Assembly (NCBI GenBank): GCA_910577185.1
Contig: CAJTLR010000004.1
Coordinates: forward strand, 35,868-99,867
DNA from: an uncultured Acetatifactor sp.
GTDB lineage: Bacteria > Bacillota > Clostridia > Lachnospirales > Lachnospiraceae
DNA length: 64,000 nucleotides
Direction of reading: 5' to 3'
The position numbers and the translations under genes are program-made. How positions within the stretch are numbered: the stretch's first letter is position 1; each line of letters begins with the position of its first letter. Positions 33,500 to 43,421 of the stretch are shown here, piece after piece. The notes beneath the pieces were generated by a model. The model did no database searches. It was not told the origin of the DNA and was given only the letters and a program-made list of their open reading frames with translations.

Positions 33500-34195
33500 A
33501 TGAAAATTTTATTGGTTGAGGATGATATGGAAATCAGCGCCATGTTAAAGCGCTTTTTGGAAACGGAAAATTACGAAGTCATTACCGCGGCGGACGGGGA
33601 AAGCGCCTGTGAGAAGTTCTATTCCCATGCGTTTGACCTGGTATTGCTGGATTTGATGCTGCCAAAAAGGAACGGCATGGAGGTTATGGGAAAGATCAGG
33701 GAATCCAGCACGGTTCCCATAATCATTATATCGGCAAAAGATACGGATTCCGACAAAACCCTGGGCCTGGGACTGGGGGCAGATGATTATATTACAAAAC
33801 CGTTCTCCGTTACGGAAGTACTGGCGCGCATAAAGGCCAATATCAGAAGAACCACCCAGTATGCGGCAGGGACATCCGGGCAGCGGATTCTGACAAAAGG
33901 AAATCTGACAATGGATTTGAACGGTTACTGCGTGAAAAAAGATGGAAAAGAAATCGAACTTACGGCGAAGGAGTTTGAAATCCTGAAATTACTGCTGCTG
34001 AATCCCAAAAAAGTATATACAAAGGAACAAATATATTCTCTTGTATGGAACGACGCATACCTGGGGGATGAAAATGCCGTGAACGTCCATATCAGCAGGC
34101 TGAGGACGAAAATAGAGGACAATCCCCGTGATCCTGCATATATTATCACGGTCTGGGGGATTGGATATAAGGCAGGAGATTTTGAAAATGAGTGA
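33500..34195 (+). CDS. OmpR-family response regulator
   Basis: 231 residues from ATG 33500; an ATG at 33497 is also possible. The receiver has EDDM, LVLLDLMLPKRNG, IIISAKD and YITKPFS. The winged helix has KEIELTAKEFEILKLLLLNP and VNVHISRLRTKIEDNP. It pairs with the overlapping kinase gene and most likely controls the ABC transporter at 35320-36938. Confidence 0.93.
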   Translation: MKILLVEDDMEISAMLKRFLETENYEVITAADGESACEKFYSHAFDLVLLDLMLPKRNGMEVMGKIRESSTVPIIIISAKDTDSDKTLGLGLGADDYITKPFSVTEVLARIKANIRRTTQYAAGTSGQRILTKGNLTMDLNGYCVKKDGKEIELTAKEFEILKLLLLNPKKVYTKEQIYSLVWNDAYLGDENAVNVHISRLRTKIEDNPRDPAYIITVWGIGYKAGDFENE

Positions 34196-35129
34196 CCAGA
34201 CAATTCTTTTTTTCCTTTTGGCGGTAATTGCCGCCTTGCTTCTTATCATTCTGTATCAACGGTTTGTATTCTCGAAGGGAATCCAGACAAAATTAAAGGA
34301 AATAAGCCGGAAGTTAGAAGAGATTCAAAAGTCGGGCAGTGATGAAAAAATAATGGTATTTACAGACAATCCTGTCCTGATGGAATTGGGGAGCCAGATC
34401 AACCGGCTGCTGCTTGACCGGCAAAAAATAAAGGCTGAATTTAAAAGGGGTGAAATTGCGTCCAAAAAGATGCTGGCGAACATATCCCATGATATAAAAA
34501 CGCCCCTGACTGTGATACTGGGATATCTGGAGATCATGCGTCTTGCCCATGATGATGATGAAATGCTGAAGAAAGTGGAAGCAAAAGCAAAACAGGTGCT
34601 GGATCTGATGAACCAGTTCTTTACTCTGGCAAAGCTGGAGGCGGGCGACGCCAATATAAACATTTCCAGGATCAACATAAGCGAAATATGCAGGGAAAGC
34701 GTGCTGGGTTTCTATGAGATTTTAGTGCAGAAAGATTTTGAAGTGGAGATTTCCATACCCGACAGGGCGGTTTATGCCCGGGGCGAGAAAAACGCCCTGC
34801 AGAGGATCTTGTTTAATCTGCTTTCCAACGCAGTCAGATATGGCAGTGAAGGAAAGTATCTTGGGATATTTTTGCGGGAGGATCAAAATACCGTATTCAT
34901 TGACATAACCGATAAGGGGAAAGGAATAGAAAAGGAATTTGCGGATCGTGTATTTGAACGGCTGTATACCATGGAGGATTCCAGAAACCGTGAAATACAG
35001 GGGAATGGCTTAGGGCTGACCATAGCGAAGAATCTTGCCGTCCAGCTGGGCGGCGATCTTTATTTAGACAGCACACCGAATACCAGAACCACATTTACGG
35101 TCAGACTGAAGAAGAACATTTCAGACTGA
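34188..35129 (+). CDS. Sensor histidine kinase
   Basis: 313 residues from ATG 34188, overlapping the regulator by eight bases. One N-terminal membrane helix (about 5-24) and no extracellular sensor domain; a short linker; H-box NISHDIKTPLTVILGYLEIM; N-box LFNLLSNAVRYG; G-boxes ITDKGKGIEKEF and GNGLGLTIAKNLAVQLGG. Kinases with so little outside the membrane are typical of cell-envelope stress and peptide-antibiotic systems and often sense through their transporter. The gene's last codons are part of a tandem repeat. Confidence 0.92.
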   Translation: MSDQTILFFLLAVIAALLLIILYQRFVFSKGIQTKLKEISRKLEEIQKSGSDEKIMVFTDNPVLMELGSQINRLLLDRQKIKAEFKRGEIASKKMLANISHDIKTPLTVILGYLEIMRLAHDDDEMLKKVEAKAKQVLDLMNQFFTLAKLEAGDANINISRINISEICRESVLGFYEILVQKDFEVEISIPDRAVYARGEKNALQRILFNLLSNAVRYGSEGKYLGIFLREDQNTVFIDITDKGKGIEKEFADRVFERLYTMEDSRNREIQGNGLGLTIAKNLAVQLGGDLYLDSTPNTRTTFTVRLKKNISD

Positions 35130-35210
35130 AGAAGAACATTTCAGACTAAAAAAATTTTCAGACTGAAAAAGTACATTTAGCCTGAAAAAATGCCGGACTG
35201 AAAAATAAAT
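35101..35210 (+). repeat. 20-base tandem repeat at kinase 3' end
   Basis: TCAGACTGAAGAAGAACATT occurs twice without change (35101-35120, 35121-35140). Four degenerate copies follow (from 35141, 35158, 35178 and 35194). The first copies overlap the last codons of the kinase, so the repeat expansion has moved its stop region. Confidence 0.85.
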
Positions 35211-35319
35211 TACGGAAAAACAAGCTGCGGAGTATGTCGCGAAAGAAATTCGTAAGAATTGGTCAAGAGTTTTGAAAATCGATACCGTTATAATGGTATT
35301 CAGAAAGGAGGCAGTGAAT

Positions 35320-36243
35320 ATGTCTTATATTTTGCAGACAAATCATCTTACGAAAAGGATAGATGGCAAGGAACTGGTAAAGGATGTTAATATCCATGTA
35401 AAAAAAGGAGAGATCTATGGATTTCTGGGACCCAACGGAGCAGGGAAAACCACGGTGATGAAAATGATCACAAATCTGTGGAAACCCACAGAGGGAACCG
35501 TAGAGCTCTTTGGGGAAGTTCTGCAAAACACATCTTATGATGTATTCAGACGCATGGGAAGTATTATCGAGTTTCCTACATTTTATGAACATATGAGCGG
35601 AAGGGACAATTTGCAGCTTCATTGTGAATACATGGGGTATTACAGCAAAGACAGTCTGGTGGAAGCACTGGATATGCTGGGGCTTTCAGAATCGGCAGAC
35701 CAGCCGGTGAAAAAGTATTCGCTGGGAATGAAGCAGCGTCTGGGAATTGCCCGCGCCATTCTGTGCAGGCCGGAGCTGGTGTTGCTGGACGAACCCACAA
35801 ACGGGTTAGACCCGGCGGGAATGAAGCAAATCAGGGATTTGTTTCAGATGCTGTCAACAGAGTATGGCATGACATTTCTGATATCCAGCCATCTTCTGGC
35901 GGAAATGGAAAGCATTGCAGATACCATCGGCATCATCAGCCATGGAAAGCTGACCAGGGAAATTTCCATGCAGGAAATCCTGGAAATGAATACGGCCTAT
36001 ATAGAGCTTACGGTGGGAAACACACAAAAAGCTGCCTATATACTCTCGGACAAATTGAATCTGCATAATTTTAAAATTATGGACGATTCCCAAATCCGGA
36101 TTTATGAGCTCTCGGCGGCAACCCAGAAAATTTCAAAGGAATTACTTTTGAACGGCGTGGAATTGATGTCTGTGACAAAACATACGGAATCGCTGGAGGA
36201 CTATTTCCTGAAACTGACAGGGGAGGTGGGCAAATCATGTTAA
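35320..36243 (+). CDS. ABC transporter ATPase (bacitracin/lantibiotic type)
   Basis: 307 residues from ATG 35320 (AAAGGAGG upstream). Walker A GFLGPNGAGKTTVMKMI, signature YSLGMKQRLGIARAIL, Walker B LVLLDEPTNGLDPAG, H-loop ISSHLLAEM. The C-terminal extension (about 220-307) is the BcrA-like domain. TATAAT (35289-35294) lies just upstream without a good -35, which suits activation by the neighbouring response regulator. With the permease below it exports or removes peptide antibiotics. Confidence 0.9.
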   Translation: MSYILQTNHLTKRIDGKELVKDVNIHVKKGEIYGFLGPNGAGKTTVMKMITNLWKPTEGTVELFGEVLQNTSYDVFRRMGSIIEFPTFYEHMSGRDNLQLHCEYMGYYSKDSLVEALDMLGLSESADQPVKKYSLGMKQRLGIARAILCRPELVLLDEPTNGLDPAGMKQIRDLFQMLSTEYGMTFLISSHLLAEMESIADTIGIISHGKLTREISMQEILEMNTAYIELTVGNTQKAAYILSDKLNLHNFKIMDDSQIRIYELSAATQKISKELLLNGVELMSVTKHTESLEDYFLKLTGEVGKSC

Positions 36244-36938
36244 AGCTTATCAGACTCGAATGGAAGAAAAACAATATCGGGAAGTATATCCGTACCGCGG
36301 TGATTCTGACAGCGCTCCTGTGTCTCTTTACGTTTGCCCTGGCTTTCCTGGGAATTGCAAATGAACCGGATGGAACACTGGATGCCGCGCCGGGAATGGA
36401 CACAGTCTCTTCTCTGGTTGAACTGTTTACAGGCATGGCATTTCTGATTTTTACAAGCGTCATGCTGGCATCCTTTATCGTGAGCGCATATAAAAATAAA
36501 ACAATGAACCTGATGTTTACGTATCCGGTGAAACGGCAGAAAATACTGGCGTCCCAGATGATGGCGGTTTGGATTTTCAACTTTGCGGCACTGGTGCTGT
36601 CAAAGCTGGTAATTTATCTGTGTATATTCACAGGCTCAGGGTATCTGCGGTCATCTTTTGCAATTGATTTTGATATGGGCAGTGTATCCTTTTATATCCG
36701 GCTGCTCCTGAAATCATTCGTCATTGTAAGCATGAGCTTTATTGCGCTGTTTGCGGGAATGGCGCTGAAGTCCTCGAAAGCGGCCATTGTCACTTCGTTT
36801 TTACTGGTTTTTCTCACTCAGGCAAATGTGGGCGATTTTACAATGGCAGATAACGCAGTATTTCCGCTTATACTAACGGCCGTATCTTTCGGATTTGCCC
36901 TATTGTCAATACACAATGTGGAAAACAAAGATTTATGA
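36237..36938 (+). CDS. ABC-2 permease, partner of 35320
   Basis: 233 residues, start overlapping the ATPase stop. About six membrane helices (TAVILTALLCLFTFALAFLG, MAFLIFTSVMLASFIVSAYK, and so on) as in BcrB/LanEG-type permeases. A 60-residue first external loop is modest. Forms the membrane part of the exporter. Confidence 0.85.
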   Translation: MLKLIRLEWKKNNIGKYIRTAVILTALLCLFTFALAFLGIANEPDGTLDAAPGMDTVSSLVELFTGMAFLIFTSVMLASFIVSAYKNKTMNLMFTYPVKRQKILASQMMAVWIFNFAALVLSKLVIYLCIFTGSGYLRSSFAIDFDMGSVSFYIRLLLKSFVIVSMSFIALFAGMALKSSKAAIVTSFLLVFLTQANVGDFTMADNAVFPLILTAVSFGFALLSIHNVENKDL

Positions 36939-37056
36939 TAACGGTTCGGAACAGAGCTTGATTTCGTTGACTTCACCGACTATAATGAAGAATATTTTAC
37001 TCATTAGGTATGCCCGGTTACATGGCAGTATGGGAAACTGGCAGGGAGGCGTGAAA

Positions 37057-37728
37057 ATGACGGAAATCTATTATATGGAAGATGATGAAAATATTGCAAA
37101 GACGGTAAAGGAATATCTGTGCGGTAAAGGGTATGCGGTTTCTGCATTCGGGACGCTGGAAAGCGGGAAGAAGGCATTGGAACACCATATTCCGGGCATT
37201 GTACTGATTGACTGGAATATGCCGGACGGCCAGGGAAACAGCTTCTGCAAATGGATACGTTCAAAATGGAATGAACTGCCGATTATTTTTCTGACTGTCC
37301 GGGATGATACCCATGATATTATTTCCGGTTTTTCTTACGGTGCGGATGATTATGTGACAAAGCCCTTTGAACTGGAGGTTCTGTATTCCCGCATCCGGGC
37401 ATTGCTGCGCAGGGCAGGAAATGTGCAGGGCCGCTATATTTCCTGCGGTGCCATTTCAATGGACAAAGACAAAACGGCAGTATTCTGCGGGGAAGAAGAA
37501 ATTACTGTGAGCCAGGCCGAATATCAGCTTTTGCAGCTGCTGATGGAAAATAAGGGGAAAACTGTCACAAGGGAAAGGCTGCTGACTCAGATCTGGGACA
37601 ATAACGGGAATTATGTCAATGACAACACATTGACCGTGACAATGAAACGGCTCAGGGAAAAACTCCATCATCCATCTTGTTTAAAAACAATACGGAGCTT
37701 TGGTTATCGTATGGAGGATGAGACATGA
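37057..37728 (+). CDS. OmpR-family response regulator (BceR-like)
   Basis: 223 residues from ATG 37057 (GGGAGG nine bases upstream). Receiver motifs MEDDE, VLIDWNMPDGQG, FLTVRDD and YVTKPFE. Winged helix ITVSQAEYQLLQLLMENKGK and LTVTMKRLREKLHHP. The kinase gene overlaps by ATGA, and a Bce-type ABC transporter follows, so this is a second peptide-sensing module. Confidence 0.92.
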   Translation: MTEIYYMEDDENIAKTVKEYLCGKGYAVSAFGTLESGKKALEHHIPGIVLIDWNMPDGQGNSFCKWIRSKWNELPIIFLTVRDDTHDIISGFSYGADDYVTKPFELEVLYSRIRALLRRAGNVQGRYISCGAISMDKDKTAVFCGEEEITVSQAEYQLLQLLMENKGKTVTRERLLTQIWDNNGNYVNDNTLTVTMKRLREKLHHPSCLKTIRSFGYRMEDET

Positions 37729-38933
37729 GTAAAAAATCAAATAATAAAACAACGGTTCTGTTTGTGCTGTCGGTGAGTCTGATGGTAGCTGCGATAACCG
37801 CATACATTCTTACTGTTTATTACAGTCATGTATGTTTTCATATACTGGGAGGATTCTGCGAAAGCATGATCCAAAGATATCCGGATTCCAGACAGGATAT
37901 TCTGGATTTATTGAAAACGCAGGATTTCCATATCACAGGGGAGCGTGCATTTTTGGGCATACCAGATTTGCCTGATCATTATGTAATATCAAATTTTGGC
38001 TATGATCCCTCCAATCTGGGAATTATGGACACGACTGTCATCTGGATTGCCGCTTTAGGCTTTTTGGCAGGCAGCACGCTGTTTCTTTTTTCATTCCGGT
38101 ATTTGCATAAAAGATCGTCTGCCCGTATCAGGATGCTGACAGACTATCTGGAAAAAATAAATACAGGCAGTCAGGGATTGCTGCTGGACTCTTGCGAAGA
38201 CGAATTTTCCAGACTCCAGGACGAAATATATAAAACGGTGACGACGCTTTCCCAGACAAGGGATGCGGCAGTTACGGCACGAAATAATTTTGCGGAAAAC
38301 CTGTCCAATATCGCCCATCAGCTCAAGACACCAATTACGTCGGTTTCCTTAACTGTCCAGATGGCAAGAGAACATCTGGGAGATGTCCGGGTGGCGGAAA
38401 TAGAACGGCAGATCAACAGGCTCATGCATTTGGAAGAAGCACTGTTGCTATTGTCCCGCATTGATGCGGGCACGCTTACGCTTGAAAGGAAACCGACAGA
38501 TGTTTTTACCATACTTTCCCTGGCAGCTGACAATTTATATGAGTTGTTTACGCGGAAGGGCGTTCAAATGGATGTTCCGGAGATGGGCGAAACAGATATT
38601 TTGGTAGACATGGAATGGACAATGGAAGCGCTCATGAATTTGATGAAAAACTGTATGGAAGCGTCGGAACCAGGTACTACAGTTCACTGTTCCTATGAAA
38701 AAAATCCTCTCTATGTACAGATACGGATATGGGATGAGGGAGAGGGGTTCGCAAAGGCGGACCTGCCTCATCTGTTTGAGCGATTCTACCGTGGGGAAAA
38801 AGCAAACGATACCGGAATTGGAATAGGCCTTTCCCTTTCCAGGGCAATCATGGAAATGCAGAACGGAATTATCCGTGCGTTCAATCTTTATGGTGGCGGG
38901 GCTTGTTTTGAGATTCGTTTCTACAGTCACTGA
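37725..38933 (+). CDS. Sensor histidine kinase, partner of 37057
   Basis: 402 residues, ATGA overlap with the regulator. Two membrane helices (about 10-30 and 105-126) enclose an external part of about 75 residues. A HAMP-like linker, H-box NIAHQLKTPITSVSLTVQMA, N-box LMNLMKNCMEAS and G-boxes WDEGEGFAKADL and TGIGIGLSLSRAIMEM follow. BceS kinases have almost no external loop, so this one may sense its ligand directly. Confidence 0.9.
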   Translation: MSKKSNNKTTVLFVLSVSLMVAAITAYILTVYYSHVCFHILGGFCESMIQRYPDSRQDILDLLKTQDFHITGERAFLGIPDLPDHYVISNFGYDPSNLGIMDTTVIWIAALGFLAGSTLFLFSFRYLHKRSSARIRMLTDYLEKINTGSQGLLLDSCEDEFSRLQDEIYKTVTTLSQTRDAAVTARNNFAENLSNIAHQLKTPITSVSLTVQMAREHLGDVRVAEIERQINRLMHLEEALLLLSRIDAGTLTLERKPTDVFTILSLAADNLYELFTRKGVQMDVPEMGETDILVDMEWTMEALMNLMKNCMEASEPGTTVHCSYEKNPLYVQIRIWDEGEGFAKADLPHLFERFYRGEKANDTGIGIGLSLSRAIMEMQNGIIRAFNLYGGGACFEIRFYSH

Positions 38934-39071
38934 GATGTCACTTTCATTTGTTATAATACTGGATGACAGGGGGCCATACGCTGTCCTGGAAAATACTCTG
39001 ATGAATTTCCGGGTCATAAAAAGAGATTGATATCAGGGTATGTAGAATAACAAACAGGAGGATTTGACAAC

Positions 39072-39779
39072 ATGGAAATACTCAGATGTGACAATATCAA
39101 AAAGGTATTCGGAAAAGGTGAGAATCAGGTTAATGCTTTAAACGGAATCAGCCTGTCCATTGAATCAGGGGAATTTGTGGCCATAATCGGGGCATCCGGC
39201 TCCGGAAAATCAACGCTTCTGCATATTCTGGGCAGTGTGGACAAGCCTACAGGCGGCACCGTGACAGTGGATGGCGTTGACCTCAGCAAACTGAACGCGG
39301 CGGATTCCGCAATTTTCAGAAGAAGGAAGGTTGGCCTGGTTTACCAGTTCTATAATCTGATTCCGACGCTGACTGTGGAAAAAAATATTCTTATGCCCCT
39401 GCTTCTTGACAAGAGAAAGCCGGATGCGGATTTTTTTCAAATGATTGTAAAGACACTGGGAATAGCAGATAAACTGGAAAGTCTGCCCAGCCAGCTGTCC
39501 GGAGGACAACAGCAGCGGGTTGCAATCGCAAGGTCTCTGATTTACCGGCCGGCCATTCTTTTCGCTGACGAACCCACAGGAAATCTTGACCAGAAAAATT
39601 CAAAGGAAATCATTGATCTATTAAAGCTGTCAAACCGAAATTTCAAGCAGACAATACTGCTGATTACCCATGATGAAAAAATTGCACTGGAGGCCGGCCG
39701 CATTGTGACCATCGAAGACGGAAAGATTATCAGCGACAATCTTACGGATACTGCCAGTCGCCAGGAAGAATGGAGGTGA
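39072..39779 (+). CDS. ABC transporter ATPase (BceA/LolD type)
   Basis: 235 residues, GGAGG upstream. Walker A IGASGSGKSTLLHILGSV, signature QLSGGQQQRVAIARSLI, Walker B ILFADEPTGNLDQKN, H-loop LLITHDEK. It pairs with the FtsX-type permease directly after. TATAAT at 38952-38957 in the 138-base gap before it is the probable -10; no good -35, suiting regulation by the preceding BceR-like protein. Confidence 0.92.
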   Translation: MEILRCDNIKKVFGKGENQVNALNGISLSIESGEFVAIIGASGSGKSTLLHILGSVDKPTGGTVTVDGVDLSKLNAADSAIFRRRKVGLVYQFYNLIPTLTVEKNILMPLLLDKRKPDADFFQMIVKTLGIADKLESLPSQLSGGQQQRVAIARSLIYRPAILFADEPTGNLDQKNSKEIIDLLKLSNRNFKQTILLITHDEKIALEAGRIVTIEDGKIISDNLTDTASRQEEWR

Positions 39780-39784
39780 GCGGA

Positions 39785-41971
39785 ATGTGGAAGGATTACT
39801 CCAAAAGCTACATTAAAAATAACCCTGCATCCAGCATCTCCATTATGGCGGCAGCACTGGCGGCTACCATGTTTTTGTCCCTGCTGTGCAGCATAGCCTA
39901 CAATTTCTGGGTATATGAAGTGGAGAGAATCACTTTGGAGGAAGGCGGCTGGCAGGGCCGCATTGTGGGCCATGCACTGGATGCGGACGATTTATCCGCG
40001 GTGTGTCAATTTGCGAATGTGGAAAAAGCAGTCATCAACGAAGAATTGTCGGGACGGGATGAAACCGTGGTTGATATTTATTTTCATAACGCCCGGAACA
40101 TTTATCGCGATATGCCGTTGATTTCCGAATTGCTGGGACTGGAAGAAAATGCCATACAGTACCATTCCCTGCTGTTATCCCGTTATTTCATACACGATCC
40201 GGAGGATGACACGCCGCCCATGCTTCTGGCGATGTATCTGGCAATCGTGACGATTGTGGCAGTGTCATTAATCCTGATTATCCGGGGTTCCTTTGAACTG
40301 TCCATGAACGCCAGAATCCATCAGTTTGGTATTTTTTCAAGCATTGGGGCCACGCCAAAGCAAATCAGAACCTGTCTGCTTCAGGAAGCGGCGGTCCTGA
40401 GCATAGTGCCCATGATAGTGGGCAGTTTATTGGGAATTTTGATCAGTTATGGAGTCATGGGGGCAGTGAATATTTTCGCCTCCGGTGTATCAAAACGTCA
40501 TGAAGCCGTCTTTCATTATAGTCCGTCCATATTTGGATCCACTATTCTGGTCTCGTTTTTGACGGTGTTTTTTTCGGCGTGGATACCTGCGGTGAAATTA
40601 AGCAGAATGACGCCGCTGGAGGCAATCCGGAATACCGGCGGTTTATTATTGAAGAAAAGAAAACATTCCAGGATTTTGTCTTTACTGTTTGGCATAAAGG
40701 GCGAACTTGCAGGGAATGCCCTGAAAGCACGGAAAAAACACTTAAGGATCTCCTCATTATCCTTACTGCTGTCTTTTCTGGGATTTTCCATCATGCTTGT
40801 GTTTACCACGCTTTCCGATATCAGTACCAGGTACACTTATTTTGAGCGGTATCAGGATGCATGGGATATTATGATCACCTTAAAGGATACGGAAATATCA
40901 GATTTCGCCCTGACGGATGAGCTGCAGGATATTTCCGGCATACGGGATGCCGCGGTATATCAGAAGGCGCAGGCGATGACATTCCTGCCGGAAGGACTGC
41001 AGAGCGACGAACTGATATCCCTTGGCGGACTTGGGCCGGTTGCGGGAACGCCGGAGGCAGATGGACAGTTTCAGGTACCTGTGCCGGTTGTTGTTCTGGA
41101 TGACGCCAGCTTTTTAAATTTCTGTTCACAGATTGGGATGACGCCGGGTCTTGACGGTGCAATTGTATTAAACCGGATTTGGGACAGTGTAAACAGCAAT
41201 TTCCGATATAAAAAATATGTTCCTTTTGTGAGGGAGAATAACAGGACAACGATACTTTGTAAAAACGGCAAAAGTGTGGAAATTCCGGTTTTGGCTTATT
41301 CACAAGAAGCGCCTGCGCTGAGGGAAGAATATAAAAATTATGCCCTGGTACATTTTATCCCGCTTTCCATGTGGAATAAAACGTTAGGAGAGGTCTGTGA
41401 AGCCGAATCCGACAGCTATATCCGTATCTTTTCCGACACAGACGCAAGCCTTGACGGCCTGGACAGCCTGGAGAAAGAAGCCCTGCGGCTTGTCAGGGAA
41501 TATGAAACCGAAAGTGAAAACCGTGTCCGGGAAAGGCTTTCAAACGATAATTTAATATATGGAATGAAAGTGATTTTTGGGGCGTTCTGCGTATTGCTTG
41601 CCACGATCGGCATTGCCAATGTATTCTCGAATACCTTAGGCTTCCTCCGGCAGAGGAAGCGGGAATTTGCCAGGTATATGTCTGTGGGACTGACCCCGGG
41701 GGAAATGAGGAAAATCTTCTGTCTGGAAGCGTTTGCGATAGCAGGGAAACCACTGTTGATTACCTTACCCCTCACCGTGCTGTTTGTACAGTTTGCTGTG
41801 AGCGCAAGTTATTTGGATCCGATAGTATTCTGGGCCGAAGCCCCGGTTCTGCCCGTTGTGATATTTGCGGCAGCCATTGTGCTGTTTGTGGCACTTGCTT
41901 ATTATATTGGAGGAAAGCGTCTTTTGCAGTGCGACCTGAATGAAACACTGCGCAATGATACATTGGTTTAG
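39785..41971 (+). CDS. FtsX-type permease with large external domain (BceB-like)
   Basis: 728 residues from ATG 39785 (GGAGGTGAG upstream). Layout: one helix, three helices around the first FtsX module (YLAIVTIVAVSLILIIRGSF, IVPMIVGSLLGILISYGVMG), a middle pair of helices, an external domain of roughly 230 residues (about 360-590), and a final FtsX module of three helices. This 10-helix arrangement is characteristic of BceB resistance transporters, which release peptide antibiotics from lipid II-cycle targets. Confidence 0.88.
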   Translation: MWKDYSKSYIKNNPASSISIMAAALAATMFLSLLCSIAYNFWVYEVERITLEEGGWQGRIVGHALDADDLSAVCQFANVEKAVINEELSGRDETVVDIYFHNARNIYRDMPLISELLGLEENAIQYHSLLLSRYFIHDPEDDTPPMLLAMYLAIVTIVAVSLILIIRGSFELSMNARIHQFGIFSSIGATPKQIRTCLLQEAAVLSIVPMIVGSLLGILISYGVMGAVNIFASGVSKRHEAVFHYSPSIFGSTILVSFLTVFFSAWIPAVKLSRMTPLEAIRNTGGLLLKKRKHSRILSLLFGIKGELAGNALKARKKHLRISSLSLLLSFLGFSIMLVFTTLSDISTRYTYFERYQDAWDIMITLKDTEISDFALTDELQDISGIRDAAVYQKAQAMTFLPEGLQSDELISLGGLGPVAGTPEADGQFQVPVPVVVLDDASFLNFCSQIGMTPGLDGAIVLNRIWDSVNSNFRYKKYVPFVRENNRTTILCKNGKSVEIPVLAYSQEAPALREEYKNYALVHFIPLSMWNKTLGEVCEAESDSYIRIFSDTDASLDGLDSLEKEALRLVREYETESENRVRERLSNDNLIYGMKVIFGAFCVLLATIGIANVFSNTLGFLRQRKREFARYMSVGLTPGEMRKIFCLEAFAIAGKPLLITLPLTVLFVQFAVSASYLDPIVFWAEAPVLPVVIFAAAIVLFVALAYYIGGKRLLQCDLNETLRNDTLV

Positions 41972-42075
41972 CATATCGGGATTTTTGACTCACGCAACCT
42001 GGCGCTTCTGAAAGCCCGGCTTTGCAAAGGGCAGCATTACCGCCGCCGGCATTGCATAAAAATCTTTGTTCCCCA

Positions 42076-42104
42076 TTGACTTTCCGGCTGGATTTGATTA
42101 TAAT
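42076..42104 (+). promoter_or_regulatory. Promoter of the TetR-ABC operon
   Basis: TTGACT (42076-42081), 17 bases, TATAAT (42099-42104). Just downstream ATGATTTAAAA is repeated (about 42111 and 42125), a possible TetR operator though direct rather than inverted. Confidence 0.75.
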
Positions 42105-42150
42105 AAAACACATGATTTAAAACAGATGATTTAAAAAAGGAAATCAGGAT

Positions 42151-42732
42151 ATGCCTCCGAAAGCGAAATTTACAAAAGAAGAAATCATTGAAACGGCATT
42201 AAAGATTGTCAAAACCGATGGAATGGAAGCCTTAACTTCCAGGGAACTGGGAGCACGCCTGGGCAGCTCGGCAAGACCCGTTTTTACGGTATTCAAAAAT
42301 ATGGATGAAGTCTGGCAGGCTGTGATGGAAGCTGCCAAAACGCTGTATCGGGAATATGTTAAGAAAGGCTTAACGGCGGAACGCCCTTTTAAGGGCGTGG
42401 GAATGCAGTACATCCTCTTTTCCGTGGATGAGCCCAGACTTTTTCAGCTTCTGTTTATGACAGAACAGCCGCAGATCCCTGATCTGTCGGGGGTACTCCC
42501 ATTGATAGAGGAAAGCTATCAGGAAATCCTGCTGTCAATTCAGGACGATTACGGAATTAACAAAACTTTAGCCGAAAAGCTGTACCGTCACCTCTGGATC
42601 TATACACATGGCATTGCAACGCTTTGTGCAACGCAAATGTGCCGTTTTACAGGCGCGGAAATCAGCTCAATGATTACAGAGGTATGCACCAGTCTTCTGA
42701 AAAGTATAAAGGAGTGCAAAAACGATGATTGA
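42151..42732 (+). CDS. TetR-family repressor
   Basis: 193 residues. The N-terminal helix-turn-helix is clear (KFTKEEIIETALKIVKTDGM, ALTSRELGARLGSSARPVFT). The ligand domain is helical. The stop overlaps the start of the ABC ATPase, so it is likely a self-regulated operon controlling the transporter. Confidence 0.9.
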   Translation: MPPKAKFTKEEIIETALKIVKTDGMEALTSRELGARLGSSARPVFTVFKNMDEVWQAVMEAAKTLYREYVKKGLTAERPFKGVGMQYILFSVDEPRLFQLLFMTEQPQIPDLSGVLPLIEESYQEILLSIQDDYGINKTLAEKLYRHLWIYTHGIATLCATQMCRFTGAEISSMITEVCTSLLKSIKECKNDD

Positions 42733-43417
42733 ATTGAAAAATATCATAAAATCATACGGAAACGGAGAGAATCGGTTTCAAGTATTACAAGATATCAGCC
42801 TGAAGATAAAAGATGGGGATTTTATGGTGATTCTCGGCGCATCAGGTTCGGGAAAGTCTACTTTACTGAATGTGATTTCGGGACTGGAACGACCTGACAG
42901 CGGTAAGGTTTTTTATGATGAGGCGGATATTACAGCATTTTCCGACAATAAATTAACTGTTTTCCGAAAGGAAAATGTGGGCTTTATTTTTCAGCAGTAC
43001 TATTTACTGCCGAATATGGATGTTGACAGAAATGTGAAAATGGGTGCGGATTTAGCGGACAACAAGGATTACAAGGCAGTTATCGAAGCAGTGGGACTGG
43101 GAGAAAAACTACATAAATATCCCGGTGAGCTTTCAGGAGGCGAACAGCAGAGGGTTTCCGTTGCAAGGGCATTGGCGAAAAAGCCAAAAGTACTGTTTCT
43201 GGATGAGCCCACAGGGGCACTGGATGAACAGACCGGCAGACAAGTGCTGGATTATATCTGCAGGTTAAAAAGCAAGTATGGTTTCACAATAGTAATGGTA
43301 ACACACAATTTAAATATTGCGGAAATGGCGAAAACAGTCATCAGAATGAACAGCGGAAAAATAGAAAGTATTTATCAGAACGAAGTCCGGAAGACTGCTT
43401 ATGAGATTGGATGGTGA
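42725..43417 (+). CDS. ABC transporter ATPase (MacB/LolD type)
   Basis: 230 residues, eight-base overlap with the TetR gene. Walker A ILGASGSGKSTLLNVISGLE, Q-loop IFQQYYLLPN, signature ELSGGEQQRVSVARALAKKP, Walker B VLFLDEPTGALDEQ, H-loop MVTHN. Works with the FtsX-type permease that follows. Confidence 0.92.
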   Translation: MIELKNIIKSYGNGENRFQVLQDISLKIKDGDFMVILGASGSGKSTLLNVISGLERPDSGKVFYDEADITAFSDNKLTVFRKENVGFIFQQYYLLPNMDVDRNVKMGADLADNKDYKAVIEAVGLGEKLHKYPGELSGGEQQRVSVARALAKKPKVLFLDEPTGALDEQTGRQVLDYICRLKSKYGFTIVMVTHNLNIAEMAKTVIRMNSGKIESIYQNEVRKTAYEIGW

Positions 43418-43421
43418 CTAT

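Noticed and set aside
35101..35210. Tandem repeats considered as a CRISPR array
   Set aside because: Units are contiguous without spacers and no cas gene is nearby.
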